Positions 26,214 through 35,251 are shown, counted from the first letter of the stretch. The stretch is DNA of 64,000 nucleotides from Alphaproteobacteria bacterium (GCA_016124675.1 WGNG01000005.1:1-64000); one strand, 5' to 3'. Notes: a model not told the origin generated them from the letters alone. Numbers and translations: made by a program.

Positions 26214-27224
26214 CTACCGTCGCGCGGTGAACGCGTCCACTGCATCTTGAACCAGGGCCGACAGCCGTGCGGGCTGCGCGAAGCGCGCCCGCACGGGCCA
26301 GGCGTGAATTCCCCCCGCCACATCGCCGGGCAAGCGCACCCAGTCCTTCTGCGTGGTGACAAGCTTGGCCTCGAAAGCCGCGGCGAGGTCGGCCAGGCGC
26401 TGCAGATCGGCGCGGGTGTAGAGGTGATGGTCGGGAAAGCTTGCCGTTTCGCGCAGGTCGCCGCCCCAGCGCACCAGCGCATCATAGAATTTCTGCGGCC
26501 GCCCGATGCCGGCGAAGGCCACCAGCGGCCCGTCCGGCGGCGCTGCTGCCGGTTCAAGCCAGGCGCGCAGCACCGGCCGCTCGAACTCGGCCAGCTCCAG
26601 GCGCTCCAGATCGGGCTCGAAGTCCTCGCCCGGACCCATCACCACCACGGCGTCGGCGCGCGCCAGCCCGGCGCTGACCGGCTCGCGCAAGGGACCGGCG
26701 GGGAAGATCTGACCCGGCCCCCAGCCGCTGACGGCGTCGACCACGACCAGGGACAGGGATTTCTCAAGCGAGGGGTTCTGGTGGCCGTCATCCATCACGA
26801 TGATCTGCGCGCCGAGCTGCGCGGCGAGACCCGCCCCGGCCACGCGCGAGCGGTCGATGATGGTCAGGCCGTCACGGGCCAGCAAAAGCGGCTCGTCGCC
26901 CACCTCGCGCACGCCATGGATCGCCGGATCGACGGCGACCGGTCCGGCGAGGCGCCCGCCCCAGCCGCGCGTCAGCGCCGCCGGCGTCAGCCCCAGCGCG
27001 CGCGCCGCCTCCATCACCGCCATGGTCACCGGCGTCTTGCCCGTGCCGCCGAGCGTCAGATTGCCCACGCAGATCACCGGAACCGGCGCGGGGGCGGGCT
27101 CGGTGCGCGCAATCCGCCACGCGCCGGCAGCGGCGTAAATCAGGCCCAGCGGCGACAGCAGCGCGCGGGTGATGGCGCCCGAACTGCGCGCGCCGCCAGC
27201 ATCCCAGAAGGCGGGCGGTCTCAT
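26214..27224 (-). CDS. lpxK: tetraacyldisaccharide 4'-kinase
   Basis: A 336-residue inner-membrane-associated kinase that phosphorylates the 4' position of the lipid A disaccharide. The P-loop reads GNLTLGGTGKTP (about 54-65) and the second conserved block is QIIVMDDGHQNPSL (about 140-153), with the typical DDG/A-H-Q catalytic motif. The start at 27224 overlaps the waaA stop codon by one base (TGATG) and gives the standard MRPPAFW-type N-terminus. It is the third gene in a DUF374-waaA-lpxK-lpxL transcription unit. Confidence 0.94.
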   Translation of the reverse strand: MRPPAFWDAGGARSSGAITRALLSPLGLIYAAAGAWRIARTEPAPAPVPVICVGNLTLGGTGKTPVTMAVMEAARALGLTPAALTRGWGGRLAGPVAVDPAIHGVREVGDEPLLLARDGLTIIDRSRVAGAGLAAQLGAQIIVMDDGHQNPSLEKSLSLVVVDAVSGWGPGQIFPAGPLREPVSAGLARADAVVVMGPGEDFEPDLERLELAEFERPVLRAWLEPAAAPPDGPLVAFAGIGRPQKFYDALVRWGGDLRETASFPDHHLYTRADLQRLADLAAAFEAKLVTTQKDWVRLPGDVAGGIHAWPVRARFAQPARLSALVQDAVDAFTARR

Positions 27225-28513
27225 CAGCGGACCTCCGCAGGCAGAAGATCGAGGATCGCCGCGCTCGTCTGCGCCAGCGCGCCGCCGGGCAGGGAGGCGA
27301 GGGCGCGCCGTCCCGCCTGCGCGTCCGGCCCAAAGCCGTCCCAGATGCACAGCACCGCATCGGCGATGTCGTCGGAATTCGAAGCGGTCAGCACGGCGTC
27401 ATGGGCGCGATAGGCGGCATAGACATCGGCGAAGCTCGCGGCATAAGGCCCGGTGATCACGGCGGCGCCGGCGCGGGTCGCCTCCACCGGGTTATGGCCG
27501 CCGATCGCGTCGATGAAGCTGCCGCCGATCACGGCCGCCGGGCTCACCGCGTACCACAGCCCCATCTCGCCCAGCGTGTCGGCAAGCCAGACCGGAACGC
27601 CGGCATGCGGCGTCTCGCCCAGCGAGCGCCGCACGAAGGCCAGGCCCTGGGCGCGCACCGCCTCGCCCGCCTCGTCGGCGCGCGCCGGGTGGCGCGGCGC
27701 CAGGATCATCACCGCGCCGGGCCGGGTTTTCAGGATGCGGGCGTGCGCCCTGGCCAGGATCGCCTCTTCCCCGGCATGGGTGCTGGCGGCGGTGAAGACG
27801 GGCCGTCCGCCCAGCGCCGCGCGCACCTCAGCCAGCGCCTGCGGGTCCGGATCGGGCTGGGCGGCTTCGAGCTTGAGATTGGCCACCAGCGCGGGCGCCC
27901 GGCCGGTCAGGCGCTGCAGACCTTCAGCCGTGCGCGCGTCCGCCGCGCCGATCCAGGAAAAGGCGCCCGCCAGCGCGCGGAAGGCGCCGGAAAACCGGCC
28001 CCAGCTGCGGATCGAGGCGTCATTCATGCGTGCATTGGCGAGCGCCAGCGGCACCCCGGCCCGGGACGCCGCGGCGATCAGGTTGGGCCAGAGCTCGCTT
28101 TCCAGAAACACGCCTGCATCGGGCCGCCAGTGCGCGATGAAGCGCGCCGCCCAGGCCGGGCGGTCGACAGGCGCGAACTGGTGCAGCACGCCATCGCCTG
28201 CGCGCTGGGCGATCAGCCGGGCCGATGTCGCCGTGCCCGAGGTGATCAGGATTGACAGGCCCGGGCGCGCCTGCGTCAGGGTCTCGGCCAGGCTCAGCGC
28301 CACAAGGCTCTCTCCGACGCTGGCGGCGTGCAGCCAGACCAGCGCGCCCCCGGGCCGCGGCAGGCTGGCGATCCCGCGCCGCTCGCCGAGGCGGTCAGGG
28401 TCTTCCTTGCCGCCGGCCGCCCGGCGCTTCAGCCAGAACCCGGCCAGCGGCCCCAGCATCTGCGCCGCGTGCGCATAAGCCTGCAGCGCCGGCGTGGGTC
28501 GCAGGCTCGTCAC
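27224..28513 (-). CDS. waaA: 3-deoxy-D-manno-octulosonic acid (Kdo) transferase
   Basis: A 429-residue GT30 enzyme that adds Kdo from CMP-Kdo to lipid IVA. Conserved parts are the membrane-proximal N-terminus, the catalytic WLHAASVGE (about 60-68), FLESELWPNLI (about 135-145), APRHPAR (about 264-270) and GGSFIDAIGGHNPVEAT (about 313-329), the glycosyltransferase-B donor-binding loop. The number of Kdo residues added cannot be inferred. It is coupled by overlaps to DUF374 upstream (4 bases) and lpxK downstream (1 base). Confidence 0.95.
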   Translation of the reverse strand: MTSLRPTPALQAYAHAAQMLGPLAGFWLKRRAAGGKEDPDRLGERRGIASLPRPGGALVWLHAASVGESLVALSLAETLTQARPGLSILITSGTATSARLIAQRAGDGVLHQFAPVDRPAWAARFIAHWRPDAGVFLESELWPNLIAAASRAGVPLALANARMNDASIRSWGRFSGAFRALAGAFSWIGAADARTAEGLQRLTGRAPALVANLKLEAAQPDPDPQALAEVRAALGGRPVFTAASTHAGEEAILARAHARILKTRPGAVMILAPRHPARADEAGEAVRAQGLAFVRRSLGETPHAGVPVWLADTLGEMGLWYAVSPAAVIGGSFIDAIGGHNPVEATRAGAAVITGPYAASFADVYAAYRAHDAVLTASNSDDIADAVLCIWDGFGPDAQAGRRALASLPGGALAQTSAAILDLLPAEVR

Positions 28514-29232
28514 GCCGCAGGTTCCGGAAACAGCGGGGCCTGGCCGCAGGCGATGTCGGCGGCGGCCATGCCGTCATTCAGGCGCGCCTCGATCAGCGCG
28601 CGGGCGGCTTCGATATCGTCCGGCGTGGGGTTATCGGGCAGGCGTACCGGCTCGCCCCAGATGATCACGCCACGCCCGAAGGGCAGGGGCACATGAAACC
28701 GGTCCCACGAGTTCAGCCGGAAGCCCCAGCGCGTCGACCAGCTGACCGGGACCAGCGGCGCGCCGGTGATTTGCGCCAGCTTGATGGCCCCGGGCGATAC
28801 GCGCTGGCGCGGTCCGCGCGGCCCGTCCGGCGTGATCGCCATGCAGCCGCCGGCGCGCACCCAGCGCACCATGTCGCGGAACGCCGCAGCGCCGCCCTTG
28901 TCCTTGTGCCGTTTGGCGTCGTTCCGGGTGGAGCCGCGGATCAGCGCCACGCCATTCAGGCTGGCCGCGCGCGCCACGACATCACCTTCGCGTGATTTGG
29001 AGATCAGGATCGCCGGGGGCTGGCGGCCCGAAGGCCAGGCGGATTCCATGAACAGATTACGCCCATGCCAGCCGCACAGCACCAGGCCCTCGCCCCCGTC
29101 CCAGATCGGCGTGATGTGCTCGCGCCCGCGCACATCCCAGCGTGTAAAGCGCTTGATAAGGGCCATGTGGGCGCCTATCAGGCCGCCCACCACCCACACC
29201 ACCGGGCCGGAGAAGAGGATCGATTTCACCAT
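28510..29232 (-). CDS. DUF374 lysophospholipid acyltransferase-family protein
   Basis: 240 residues of the DUF374 branch of acyltransferases. The active-site H-x4-N/D region reads LCGWHGRNLFM (about 52-62), and the conserved ITPDGPRGPRQRVSPGA (about 133-149) is characteristic. It is the first gene of the Kdo/lipid A transcription unit and probably adds an acyl chain to lipid A or a related lipid. The reaction is unproven for this family. The shared 87-base gap with the divergent phosphatase gene should contain the promoter. Confidence 0.85.
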   Translation of the reverse strand: MVKSILFSGPVVWVVGGLIGAHMALIKRFTRWDVRGREHITPIWDGGEGLVLCGWHGRNLFMESAWPSGRQPPAILISKSREGDVVARAASLNGVALIRGSTRNDAKRHKDKGGAAAFRDMVRWVRAGGCMAITPDGPRGPRQRVSPGAIKLAQITGAPLVPVSWSTRWGFRLNSWDRFHVPLPFGRGVIIWGEPVRLPDNPTPDDIEAARALIEARLNDGMAAADIACGQAPLFPEPAA

Positions 29233-29319
29233 CGCGCACGCTGGATCGCCGTCTGCGGCGACTTCGTCAAGCGTTCTGGCGCATTGCCGCGCGCGGGTTC
29301 AGGCGCTAGGGGAGCGGCC

Positions 29320-29982
29320 ATGGAGCATGAACTCGACAATCCGGCGGCCTACCGCCGCGCCATGCGCGCCCTGATGTGGGGCGATCACGGCGTGTTGCGA
29401 CAGGGCTGGCACAACATGCACCGGGTTGGCGGCGAGATGTGGCGTGGCAACCAGCCCAGCCCGCAGCGCCTGGCCGAGCTGAAAGCGCTGGGCTTTCGCA
29501 CCATCCTCAATCTGCGCGGGACCCAGCCGGGGCGGCCCTATTATGATCTGGAGCATCACGCCGCGCGCCGGCTTGGCCTGACGGTCATTGACCTGCCCTG
29601 GGGATCGCGCGAGGCGCCCTTCGTGGAGCGCATCGAGCGTCTGATCGAGGTGTTCGATACGATCGAGTATCCCGCCTTCATGCATTGCAAGTCCGGTGCG
29701 GACCGCGCCGGCATGGTGGCGGTGCTCTACAAGCTGCTCCACGAAAAGGCGCCGTTTGAAGAGGCGGTGGAGCAATTGTCGTTGAAGTACGGCCATGTCC
29801 GCCAGGGCAAGACCGGCATGCTGGACCATTTCTTTGACCTGTACCGCCAGCGCAATGCGCGCGAGCCCATCGATTTCCTGACCTGGGTGCGCACCGAATA
29901 CGATCGCCAGGCCTGCCATGACGGCTTCATGGCCAGCTGGTGGGGCTCGCTGTTGACGGAAAAACTGCTGCGGCGCGAGTAG
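29320..29982 (+). CDS. dual-specificity-type phosphatase (HCx5R), possible lipid A or signalling phosphatase
   Basis: 220 residues of the cysteine-phosphatase superfamily. The P-loop HCKSGADRAGM is at about 126-136, with a candidate general-acid Asp around the PWGSREAP loop (about 102-109). The class also includes the Caulobacter phosphatase CtpA, which affects lipid A phosphates; divergent placement beside the Kdo/lipid A genes favours a similar role here, though a protein or phosphoinositide-like substrate is possible. No signal peptide is visible. The ATG at 29320 follows GGGGAG. Confidence 0.8.
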   Translation: MEHELDNPAAYRRAMRALMWGDHGVLRQGWHNMHRVGGEMWRGNQPSPQRLAELKALGFRTILNLRGTQPGRPYYDLEHHAARRLGLTVIDLPWGSREAPFVERIERLIEVFDTIEYPAFMHCKSGADRAGMVAVLYKLLHEKAPFEEAVEQLSLKYGHVRQGKTGMLDHFFDLYRQRNAREPIDFLTWVRTEYDRQACHDGFMASWWGSLLTEKLLRRE

Positions 29983-30057
29983 CCTGATTTTTCAGGACTT
30001 TGTTTACCCAATACAGGCAGTGTATGCGCTCAGTGAGCAGATCAGAGCCTGCCATTC

Positions 30058-30450
30058 ATGCCGCGCCGCCATGATATCTCCCGCCCTCGCGACGGTCTGA
30101 TTCGCATCGAGGTGTATGGCGAACGCGATCCCGGGCAGGCGCAGGTGACCATTGCGGCGTTCCTGGATATCCAGAACGCCAACCCCTCAAGCCAGATCCT
30201 GTTTGACGTGACCCAGGCGACCTATTCCGGCGCACCTGAAGCGCTGTACGGGCGCGCCCGCCAGTGCGCACAGGGCATGACGCCGTGCAAGGTCGCCATT
30301 CTCGCCGAACGGCTGGACAGCGAGTTTGCGCGTTTCTGGAGGCGCGGATTGATCGAGAGCGGTCACGAGACGGCGGTTTTCGTCTGCGAACAGGAAGCCG
30401 ACGCCTGGCTCGCCAGCGGGTCCGACACCGACATCCTCTTCCTCGCCTGA
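30058..30450 (+). CDS. STAS/SpoIIAA-like hypothetical protein
   Basis: 130 residues. The alternation of short strands and helices, with ILFDVTQATYSGAPEALYGRAR (about 45-66) after a polar N-terminal strand, resembles the SpoIIAA-like STAS fold seen in small alphaproteobacterial proteins. There is no clear phosphorylatable Ser in the usual loop. It stands alone, about 60 bases upstream of an FkbM methyltransferase gene transcribed in the same direction. A weak promoter-like pair (TTGTTT, 17 bases, TATGCG) is at 30000-30028. Confidence 0.6.
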   Translation: MPRRHDISRPRDGLIRIEVYGERDPGQAQVTIAAFLDIQNANPSSQILFDVTQATYSGAPEALYGRARQCAQGMTPCKVAILAERLDSEFARFWRRGLIESGHETAVFVCEQEADAWLASGSDTDILFLA

Positions 30451-30512
30451 CGGCCCTGCGCCGCACACTGGCCCCGGCCTTGCAGCGCCGCCTCCACCAG
30501 GGAGGCCCCGCC

Positions 30513-31289
30513 ATGCATGTATCGGCTCATATCCGCGCGCTTCAGAGCCGGTTTCCGGCGCTGCTGGAGGCCAAGGCGAACGCCCAGCGCCTGGTGCGCC
30601 GCGCCCTGCGCCAGCCTTTCGAGGCGGATTTCGCGCTTCTGAGCCGCTGGGCGCCCGAGCCGGGCGAGGTGTTCATCGATGTGGGCGCCAATCGCGGCCA
30701 GTCCATCGACGCCATCCGCCTGTATCATCCTGACGCGCTGATTCACGCCTTTGAGCCCAACGCCCATCTCGCCGCCAATCTGAGCCGGCTGTTTGCGCGC
30801 GACGGGGCGCTGGCGGTCTATGCCTGCGGGCTGGGCGAGCGGGACGAGACCCACACCCTGCACATCCCGGTCTATCGCGGTTTTGTCTATGACGGGCTCG
30901 CCTCGTTCGATGCCACTGAATGCGCCAGCTGGCTCAACGCCGGCACGGTCGCCGGGTTTGACCCAGACCAGCTGAAAATCATCGCCTTCGAGGCGCGCGC
31001 CTTTCCTCTCGACGATCTCGATCTCAATCCCGGCTTCATCAAGCTCGATGTGCAGGGGTTTGAGCGCTCGGTGCTGGCCGGCGCCCGCAACACGCTGGAG
31101 CGCTGCGCGCCGCTGGTGATGCTGGAGAACAACGCGGCAGCCGATGATTTCCTGACCGGTGAGCTGGGCTGGACGCGCGCGGCCTGGACCGGCGAGGGGC
31201 TTGATCTGGGCCTTAATGGCGATCTCAACACCCTGTATGTCGCGCCCGCACGCCGGGCGTCGCTGAAGCGGGCGGGGCTTCTGGGCTGA
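30513..31289 (+). CDS. FkbM-family methyltransferase
   Basis: 258 residues. SAM-binding motif I reads VFIDVGANRGQSI (about 53-65), followed by an acidic strand end FEPN (about 79-82); IKLDVQGFE (about 170-178) is the FkbM post-catalytic motif. Family members O-methylate sugars and small molecules. The ATG at 30513 has GGAGG 8 bases upstream. A second, only distantly similar, FkbM protein is encoded at 62119. The acceptor is unknown; a surface glycan is plausible given other envelope genes in the window. Confidence 0.87.
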   Translation: MHVSAHIRALQSRFPALLEAKANAQRLVRRALRQPFEADFALLSRWAPEPGEVFIDVGANRGQSIDAIRLYHPDALIHAFEPNAHLAANLSRLFARDGALAVYACGLGERDETHTLHIPVYRGFVYDGLASFDATECASWLNAGTVAGFDPDQLKIIAFEARAFPLDDLDLNPGFIKLDVQGFERSVLAGARNTLERCAPLVMLENNAAADDFLTGELGWTRAAWTGEGLDLGLNGDLNTLYVAPARRASLKRAGLLG

Positions 31290-31386
31290 CAGGACAGCCC
31301 GGGCGCTTTCGCCGCACTGAAATTTCTGGACGCGCGCGCACGCCGCGCCACCTATTGTGCCGCAAACGGCACACGGCGGAGGCGGC

Positions 31387-32886
31387 ATGGCCTATAAATC
31401 CCTACGCGAGTTCATGGCGCTGCTCGAAGCCGAGGGCGATCTCAAGCGCGTCTCGCGTCCCGTCTCCACCCATCTGGAGATGACCGAGATCCAGACCCGC
31501 CTCCTGGCCAGGGGTGGCCCCGCGGTCTTGTTTGAAAACCCCGTCCATGAAGATGGCCGGCCCAGCGAAATGCCGGCGCTCGTCAATCTGTTCGGCACGG
31601 TGGGCCGGGTGGCGCGCGCCGTCACCATGGGCGGCGAGCCGCGCAGGACCGCGGCTGATCTGCGCGAGGTGGGCGAGCTTCTGGCCTTCCTGCGTCAGCC
31701 CGAACCCCCGCGCGGCTTCAAGGATGCCATGGAGCTTTTGCCCCTGGCCAGGACAGTGATGGCAATGCGCCCGGGCACCGTGAAAAAGGCGCCGTGTCAG
31801 GAAGTGGTCCTCACCGGCAAGGATATCGATCTCGACCGCCTGCCCATTCAGGGCTGCTGGCCGGGCGAGCCTGCGCCGCTGATCACCTGGCCGCTGGTGG
31901 TCACGAAGGGCCCGTCCGACGACAAGCAGGACGATTTCAATCTCGGCATCTACCGCATGCAGAAGCTTTCCAGGGACCGCACGCTGATGCGCTGGCTCAA
32001 GCATCGCGGCGGGGCGCAGCATTATCAGCGCTGGAAGGGCGCGCGGCCCGATCCGCTGCCTGCGGCCGCCGTGCTGGGCGCTGATCCGGGCACGATCCTG
32101 GCCGCCGTCACGCCCGTGCCCGACACGCTGTCGGAATACCAGTTCGCCGGCCTCCTCAGGGGGCGCAAGGCCGAGCTCGTCCCCTGCAAGACCGTGCCGC
32201 TGAAAGTGCCCGCCGAGGCAGAGATCGTCATCGAGGGCCATGTGCTGCTGGATGAGGACGGGCCGGAAGGGCCGTATGGCGACCATACCGGCTATTACAA
32301 CTCGGTGGAGCGCTTCCCGGTGTTCCAGATCAGCGCCATCACCATGCGCCGCGACCCCATTTACCTCACCACCTTCACCGGACGCCCGCCCGACGAGCCG
32401 AGCGTGCTGGGCGAGGCGCTCAACGAGGTGTTCATTCCCCTCATCCGCCAGCAATTTCCCGAGATCATCGATTTCTGGCTGCCGCCCGAAGGGTGCAGCT
32501 ACCGCATCGCCGTGATCTCCATGAAGAAGGCCTATCCCGGCCACGCCAAGCGCGTGATGCTGGGCGCGTGGTCGTATCTGCGCCAGTTCATGTACACCAA
32601 ATGGGTGATCGTGGTGGACGACGACATCAATGCGCGCGACTGGAAGGACGTGATGTGGGCCCTGTCCACCCGCATGGACCCGGCCCGCGACTGCACCATC
32701 ATCGAACACACCCCCATCGACTATCTCGACTTCGCCTCGCCGGTCTCGGGCCTCGGCTCCAAGATCGGCCTCGACGCCACCAACAAGTGGGACGGCGAAA
32801 CCAACCGCGAATGGGGCGAGAAGCTGTTCATGGAACAGGAGATTATCGATCGCGTCGACGCGATGTGGGGGGAGTTGGGGCTTTAG
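31387..32886 (+). CDS. ubiD: UbiD-family 3-polyprenyl-4-hydroxybenzoate decarboxylase
   Basis: A 499-residue decarboxylase that uses prenylated FMN (made by UbiX) to remove the carboxyl group in ubiquinone synthesis. It begins with [20 protein letters not shown], the standard start of this group, and contains NLGIYRMQ (about 194-201), [12 protein letters not shown] (about 299-310), [20 protein letters not shown] (about 337-356, with one of the catalytic acidic residues) and [19 protein letters not shown] (about 416-434). Length and ends match ubiquinone-pathway UbiD rather than the shorter aromatic decarboxylases. ubiX is not in this window. Confidence 0.93.
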   Translation: MAYKSLREFMALLEAEGDLKRVSRPVSTHLEMTEIQTRLLARGGPAVLFENPVHEDGRPSEMPALVNLFGTVGRVARAVTMGGEPRRTAADLREVGELLAFLRQPEPPRGFKDAMELLPLARTVMAMRPGTVKKAPCQEVVLTGKDIDLDRLPIQGCWPGEPAPLITWPLVVTKGPSDDKQDDFNLGIYRMQKLSRDRTLMRWLKHRGGAQHYQRWKGARPDPLPAAAVLGADPGTILAAVTPVPDTLSEYQFAGLLRGRKAELVPCKTVPLKVPAEAEIVIEGHVLLDEDGPEGPYGDHTGYYNSVERFPVFQISAITMRRDPIYLTTFTGRPPDEPSVLGEALNEVFIPLIRQQFPEIIDFWLPPEGCSYRIAVISMKKAYPGHAKRVMLGAWSYLRQFMYTKWVIVVDDDINARDWKDVMWALSTRMDPARDCTIIEHTPIDYLDFASPVSGLGSKIGLDATNKWDGETNREWGEKLFMEQEIIDRVDAMWGELGL

Positions 32887-33401
32887 GTGCTCTGGGGAGG
32901 CCAACTAAATATTGTCTGGGGATCTGAAGGTTCTCGGTACCAATCTAAAGTCCATCGAGAGTAGCGCGCGGCCACCTCCGGTCGCGTTTTTATTTCTTTT
33001 CCGTCAAATGACCAAAATGAGACGGAGGCTCCGGTTCTAAAGCTGTATAACATAAATCCACTACCGCCCTCGAACTCGTAAACTGAGCCCCGGGTCGAAT
33101 TCTTTTCATAAGAAATACCGTCTGATTCCACGGTTGCGCTTCTATGATCGCATATTATTTTCACATTATTCAGCGCAATAATTTCTTGGCGGCCCCAAGC
33201 TTGCTGATCTGCGCTTATTGCGAATGCACCAAGTGCTCCTTCCCTTTCACGATGGCGAGCGAACAGCGCAGCAGAGCTATTGTCATCGAGTCGGAGAATT
33301 AGTGATGGGCCATCAAACATCTCATGCTGCATCAAACCAAATTGCCCTGCTTGAAGCTTCGCAAGTGTGGTGCCGCTACCCAACGAGACTACCGAAACCA
33401 T
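32883..33401 (-). CDS. hypothetical protein in a low-GC insert
   Basis: 172 residues, clearly poorer in G+C than its neighbours and with different codon use (many A/T-ending codons). The sequence is soluble and mixed alpha/beta with no motif I know; a middle segment ([19 protein letters not shown]) and a repeated aromatic pattern near the end ([17 protein letters not shown]) are the only features that stand out. GGAG precedes the ATG at 33401. Its stop overlaps the end of ubiD by 4 bases, convergently. It probably arrived by transfer together with the next gene. Confidence 0.65.
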   Translation of the reverse strand: MVSVVSLGSGTTLAKLQAGQFGLMQHEMFDGPSLILRLDDNSSAALFARHREREGALGAFAISADQQAWGRQEIIALNNVKIICDHRSATVESDGISYEKNSTRGSVYEFEGGSGFMLYSFRTGASVSFWSFDGKEIKTRPEVAARYSRWTLDWYREPSDPQTIFSWPPQST

Positions 33402-33449
33402 TTTAAACTCCGATTGCGAATCAGGCTGACGCTCAATAAATTATAACTC

Positions 33450-33899
33450 ATGAAAGAGTGGTCGCAGAACTATTTAAGCAAAGGAAATTTGCCCCAGGAT
33501 GACGAAGAATCGTCCTTCTGGTTCCGTCGGTTTACTACCAGCCTGGCAATTGGAAATGGGGCTGCCGCCTTGGCAATCGGAAGCTATGCTAGCAGTGCTG
33601 GCGATGGTTTCGACAGCGCCTTGTCCTTTTCATTCGGCGTTTTTTCATTGGGCATTCTACTTTCTGGATTATTGCCTCTCGCTCTAAGTATCCGGCACTC
33701 AATGAAAGTGCCGCGCAAAAGATTTAAAATACGTCTGAGTGAAGAGGAGAGGCCTGAGGGTGTGTATCGTCACCCGATATTCTGGGCGCTTTTTTACTGG
33801 ATTTTCATGAAAGCTCATTTCGCGCTGGCAATTGTCGCTGCCGCACTGTTTTCATGGGGGCTTTTTCTAGTTTATGAGCAATTCAGCAAAATGGGCTAA
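33450..33899 (+). CDS. hypothetical membrane protein in a low-GC insert
   Basis: 149 residues with three likely membrane helices (about 30-50, 56-80 and 118-142) separated by a basic loop (VPRKRFKIRLSEEERPEG, about 86-103). A hydrophilic N-terminal tail of about 25 residues lies in front. Base composition and codon use match the neighbouring low-GC gene at 32883-33401, and the two start divergently about 48 bases apart, so they probably entered together. No family was recognised. Confidence 0.6.
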   Translation: MKEWSQNYLSKGNLPQDDEESSFWFRRFTTSLAIGNGAAALAIGSYASSAGDGFDSALSFSFGVFSLGILLSGLLPLALSIRHSMKVPRKRFKIRLSEEERPEGVYRHPIFWALFYWIFMKAHFALAIVAAALFSWGLFLVYEQFSKMG

Positions 33900-33934
33900 T
33901 TTCACCTAAGCGCATCGGAATTTAAGCTCCCCCC

Positions 33935-34318
33935 TTACGCCCGCACCGACTCCCACAGCTCCAGCTTCACCCCGTCCGGGTCCATGATCCAGGCGAAGCG
34001 GCCATAGGGATAGGTTTCGGGCTCGCCCACCATCTCCACGCCGCGCTCGCTGAGGCGCGCCAGGATGGCGTCGAGATCGTCGACCATGAGATTGATCATG
34101 AGGCGGTGGGGCGAGGGGTCGAAATAGGGGCTGGCCTCGTCAAAGCGGGCGAAGATCGTGCGGGCGCCGTCCTCGAATGTGTCGGCGCTGCGCCGGTGGC
34201 GGAAGTCGAACTCGCCATACTCGTTGAGGCTCATGCCCAGCACGTCCTGATACCAGGCGCGCGTGGCCGCCGGATCGGCGCTTTTGACAAACACCCCGCC
34301 CACGCCGATCACCGCCAT
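33935..34318 (-). CDS. VOC (glyoxalase/bleomycin-resistance) family protein
   Basis: 127 residues with one full vicinal-oxygen-chelate domain: GVGGVFVKSADPAATRAWYQDVLGM (about 5-29), a central INLMVDDLDAILARLSERGV (about 77-96) and the closing YGRFAWIMDPDGVKLELWE (about 105-123), whose Glu is a typical metal ligand. It could be a lyase, dioxygenase or antibiotic-binding protein; the sequence alone does not decide. The start at 34318 was chosen because upstream residues do not look coding. Confidence 0.82.
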   Translation of the reverse strand: MAVIGVGGVFVKSADPAATRAWYQDVLGMSLNEYGEFDFRHRRSADTFEDGARTIFARFDEASPYFDPSPHRLMINLMVDDLDAILARLSERGVEMVGEPETYPYGRFAWIMDPDGVKLELWESVRA

Positions 34319-34449
34319 GACGCGCTTCCCCTGTCCAGGACCTGTCCGGAGGAGAGTTTGCCACGCGGACGGCGACCGCGCGAGCGCTTGCGGGACCGGC
34401 CCCCTGATGGCAATTTGTGGCAAAGCCTGTCATCTGAAGGAGACCCGCC

Positions 34450-34704
34450 ATGGCCACGATGAATGTCTCTTTGCCTGATCTGCTCAAGGCGGCGGTGGAC
34501 GAGCAGGTCGCCTCGGGCCGCTACGCCAGCGCCAGCGACTATATCCGCGACCTGATCCGCCGCGATGCCGAGTCGCGCGCCAAGTGGGCCGAGTTCAATC
34601 GCCTGATCCAGGAAGGTCTGGATAGTCCCATCGTGGATCAGAGCCTGTCCGAGATCATCAGCGAGGTGCGTGAAGAGGTGCGCCAGCGTGGCTATGCAGA
34701 TTAG
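34450..34704 (+). CDS. parD: ParD-type antitoxin
   Basis: 84 residues. A ribbon-helix-helix N-terminus (MNVSLPDLLKAAVDEQVASG, then RYASASDYIRDLIRRD; about 4-40) matches the ParD/CC2985 family. The C-terminal half (about 45-84) is the flexible acidic part that wraps the toxin. It overlaps the parE start by 11 bases, the usual coupled layout. ParD dimers are expected to bind and repress their own promoter. AAGGAG lies 10-15 bases upstream of the ATG. Confidence 0.9.
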   Translation: MATMNVSLPDLLKAAVDEQVASGRYASASDYIRDLIRRDAESRAKWAEFNRLIQEGLDSPIVDQSLSEIISEVREEVRQRGYAD

Positions 34705-34987
34705 GCTCAGCAGCCGGGCCAGAAGCGATTTCCGCCAGATCTATCTGGCCGGCGCTGAAGCCTTTGGACTGCGCCAGGCGGATATCTATGCTGAAAAACT
34801 TGAAGCGGCCATCGCACGGTTGGCGCATTTCCCCGAGCTTGGGCGAGAGTGGGCCGGCGCAAAGCCGTCTCTGCGATGCCTGTCCCATCCCCCGCACCTG
34901 ATCGTGTACCGCATCGGTGAGGCGGCGATTGATATCCTGCGCATCCTCCACGCCCGCCAGGCGCCGCCCGGGCTTGGCCAGGCCTGA
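34694..34987 (+). CDS. parE: ParE-type toxin (RelE/ParE superfamily)
   Basis: 97 residues. Opens with IRLSSRARSDFRQIYLAGAEAFG (about 3-25), the helical hairpin of ParE, and ends with the core strand pattern HLIVYRIGEAAIDILRILHARQ (about 72-93), including the Tyr and basic residues common in ParE. ParE proteins inhibit DNA gyrase; this is inferred for this copy. The ATG at 34694 is inside the end of parD; a GTG at 34688 is an alternative start. Confidence 0.9.
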   Translation: MQIRLSSRARSDFRQIYLAGAEAFGLRQADIYAEKLEAAIARLAHFPELGREWAGAKPSLRCLSHPPHLIVYRIGEAAIDILRILHARQAPPGLGQA

Positions 34988-35008
34988 ACCGCGCCTGCCC
35001 ACGCGCCC

Positions 35009-35025
35009 TTAACCACCGCTTAACC
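35009..35025 (+). promoter_or_regulatory. perfect CtrA box with no obvious target gene
   Basis: TTAA-CCACCGC-TTAACC matches the extended CtrA consensus exactly. It lies 22 bases after parE, at the head of a 357-base stretch (34988-35344) with no convincing gene. The stretch goes on to a 14-codon frame (35079-35123), a long inverted repeat and the ompA-like terminator. A weak -10 candidate, CAATAT (35046-35051), is about 20 bases from the second half-site. Confidence 0.6.
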
Positions 35026-35192
35026 TCCAGCCCCAAATCCGCGTGCAATATCCGCGCGATGCAGGCAGGTTGAGGTCATGGACACGCACCGGGCGCGAGC
35101 CTGCGTCCCCCTGCCCAGCTGACGATCCGGGGTGTGTTCCCATCGCCTGCACCATCCCTGCCTGCGCTCTCCTGCGGGGCGCACCCGCCTCG

Positions 35193-35251
35193 TGTAGCCG
35201 CCTGAGCCCCTCGTCCCCCCCCCCACCACCGCGACGGCTCGGGCGGCTACA
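35193..35251. repeat. 16-base inverted repeat in a gene-less region
   Basis: tgtagccgcctgagcc (35193-35208) and ggctcgggcggctaca (35236-35251) are reverse complements with one mismatch, separated by 27 bases that include a run of 10 C. On the plus strand it is followed by ctttccttt. It could be a terminator for a short transcript starting at the CtrA box upstream, or a structured RNA segment. Confidence 0.6.

Noticed and set aside
29983..29996. Terminator cctga-tttt-tcagg after the phosphatase gene
   Set aside because: The stem has only 5 bp and the tail is a weak T run; too short to claim.
31402..32904. 500-codon open frame antisense to ubiD
   Set aside because: Same cause as the groEL shadow frame; composition unlike a folded protein and fully overlapped by a clear gene.
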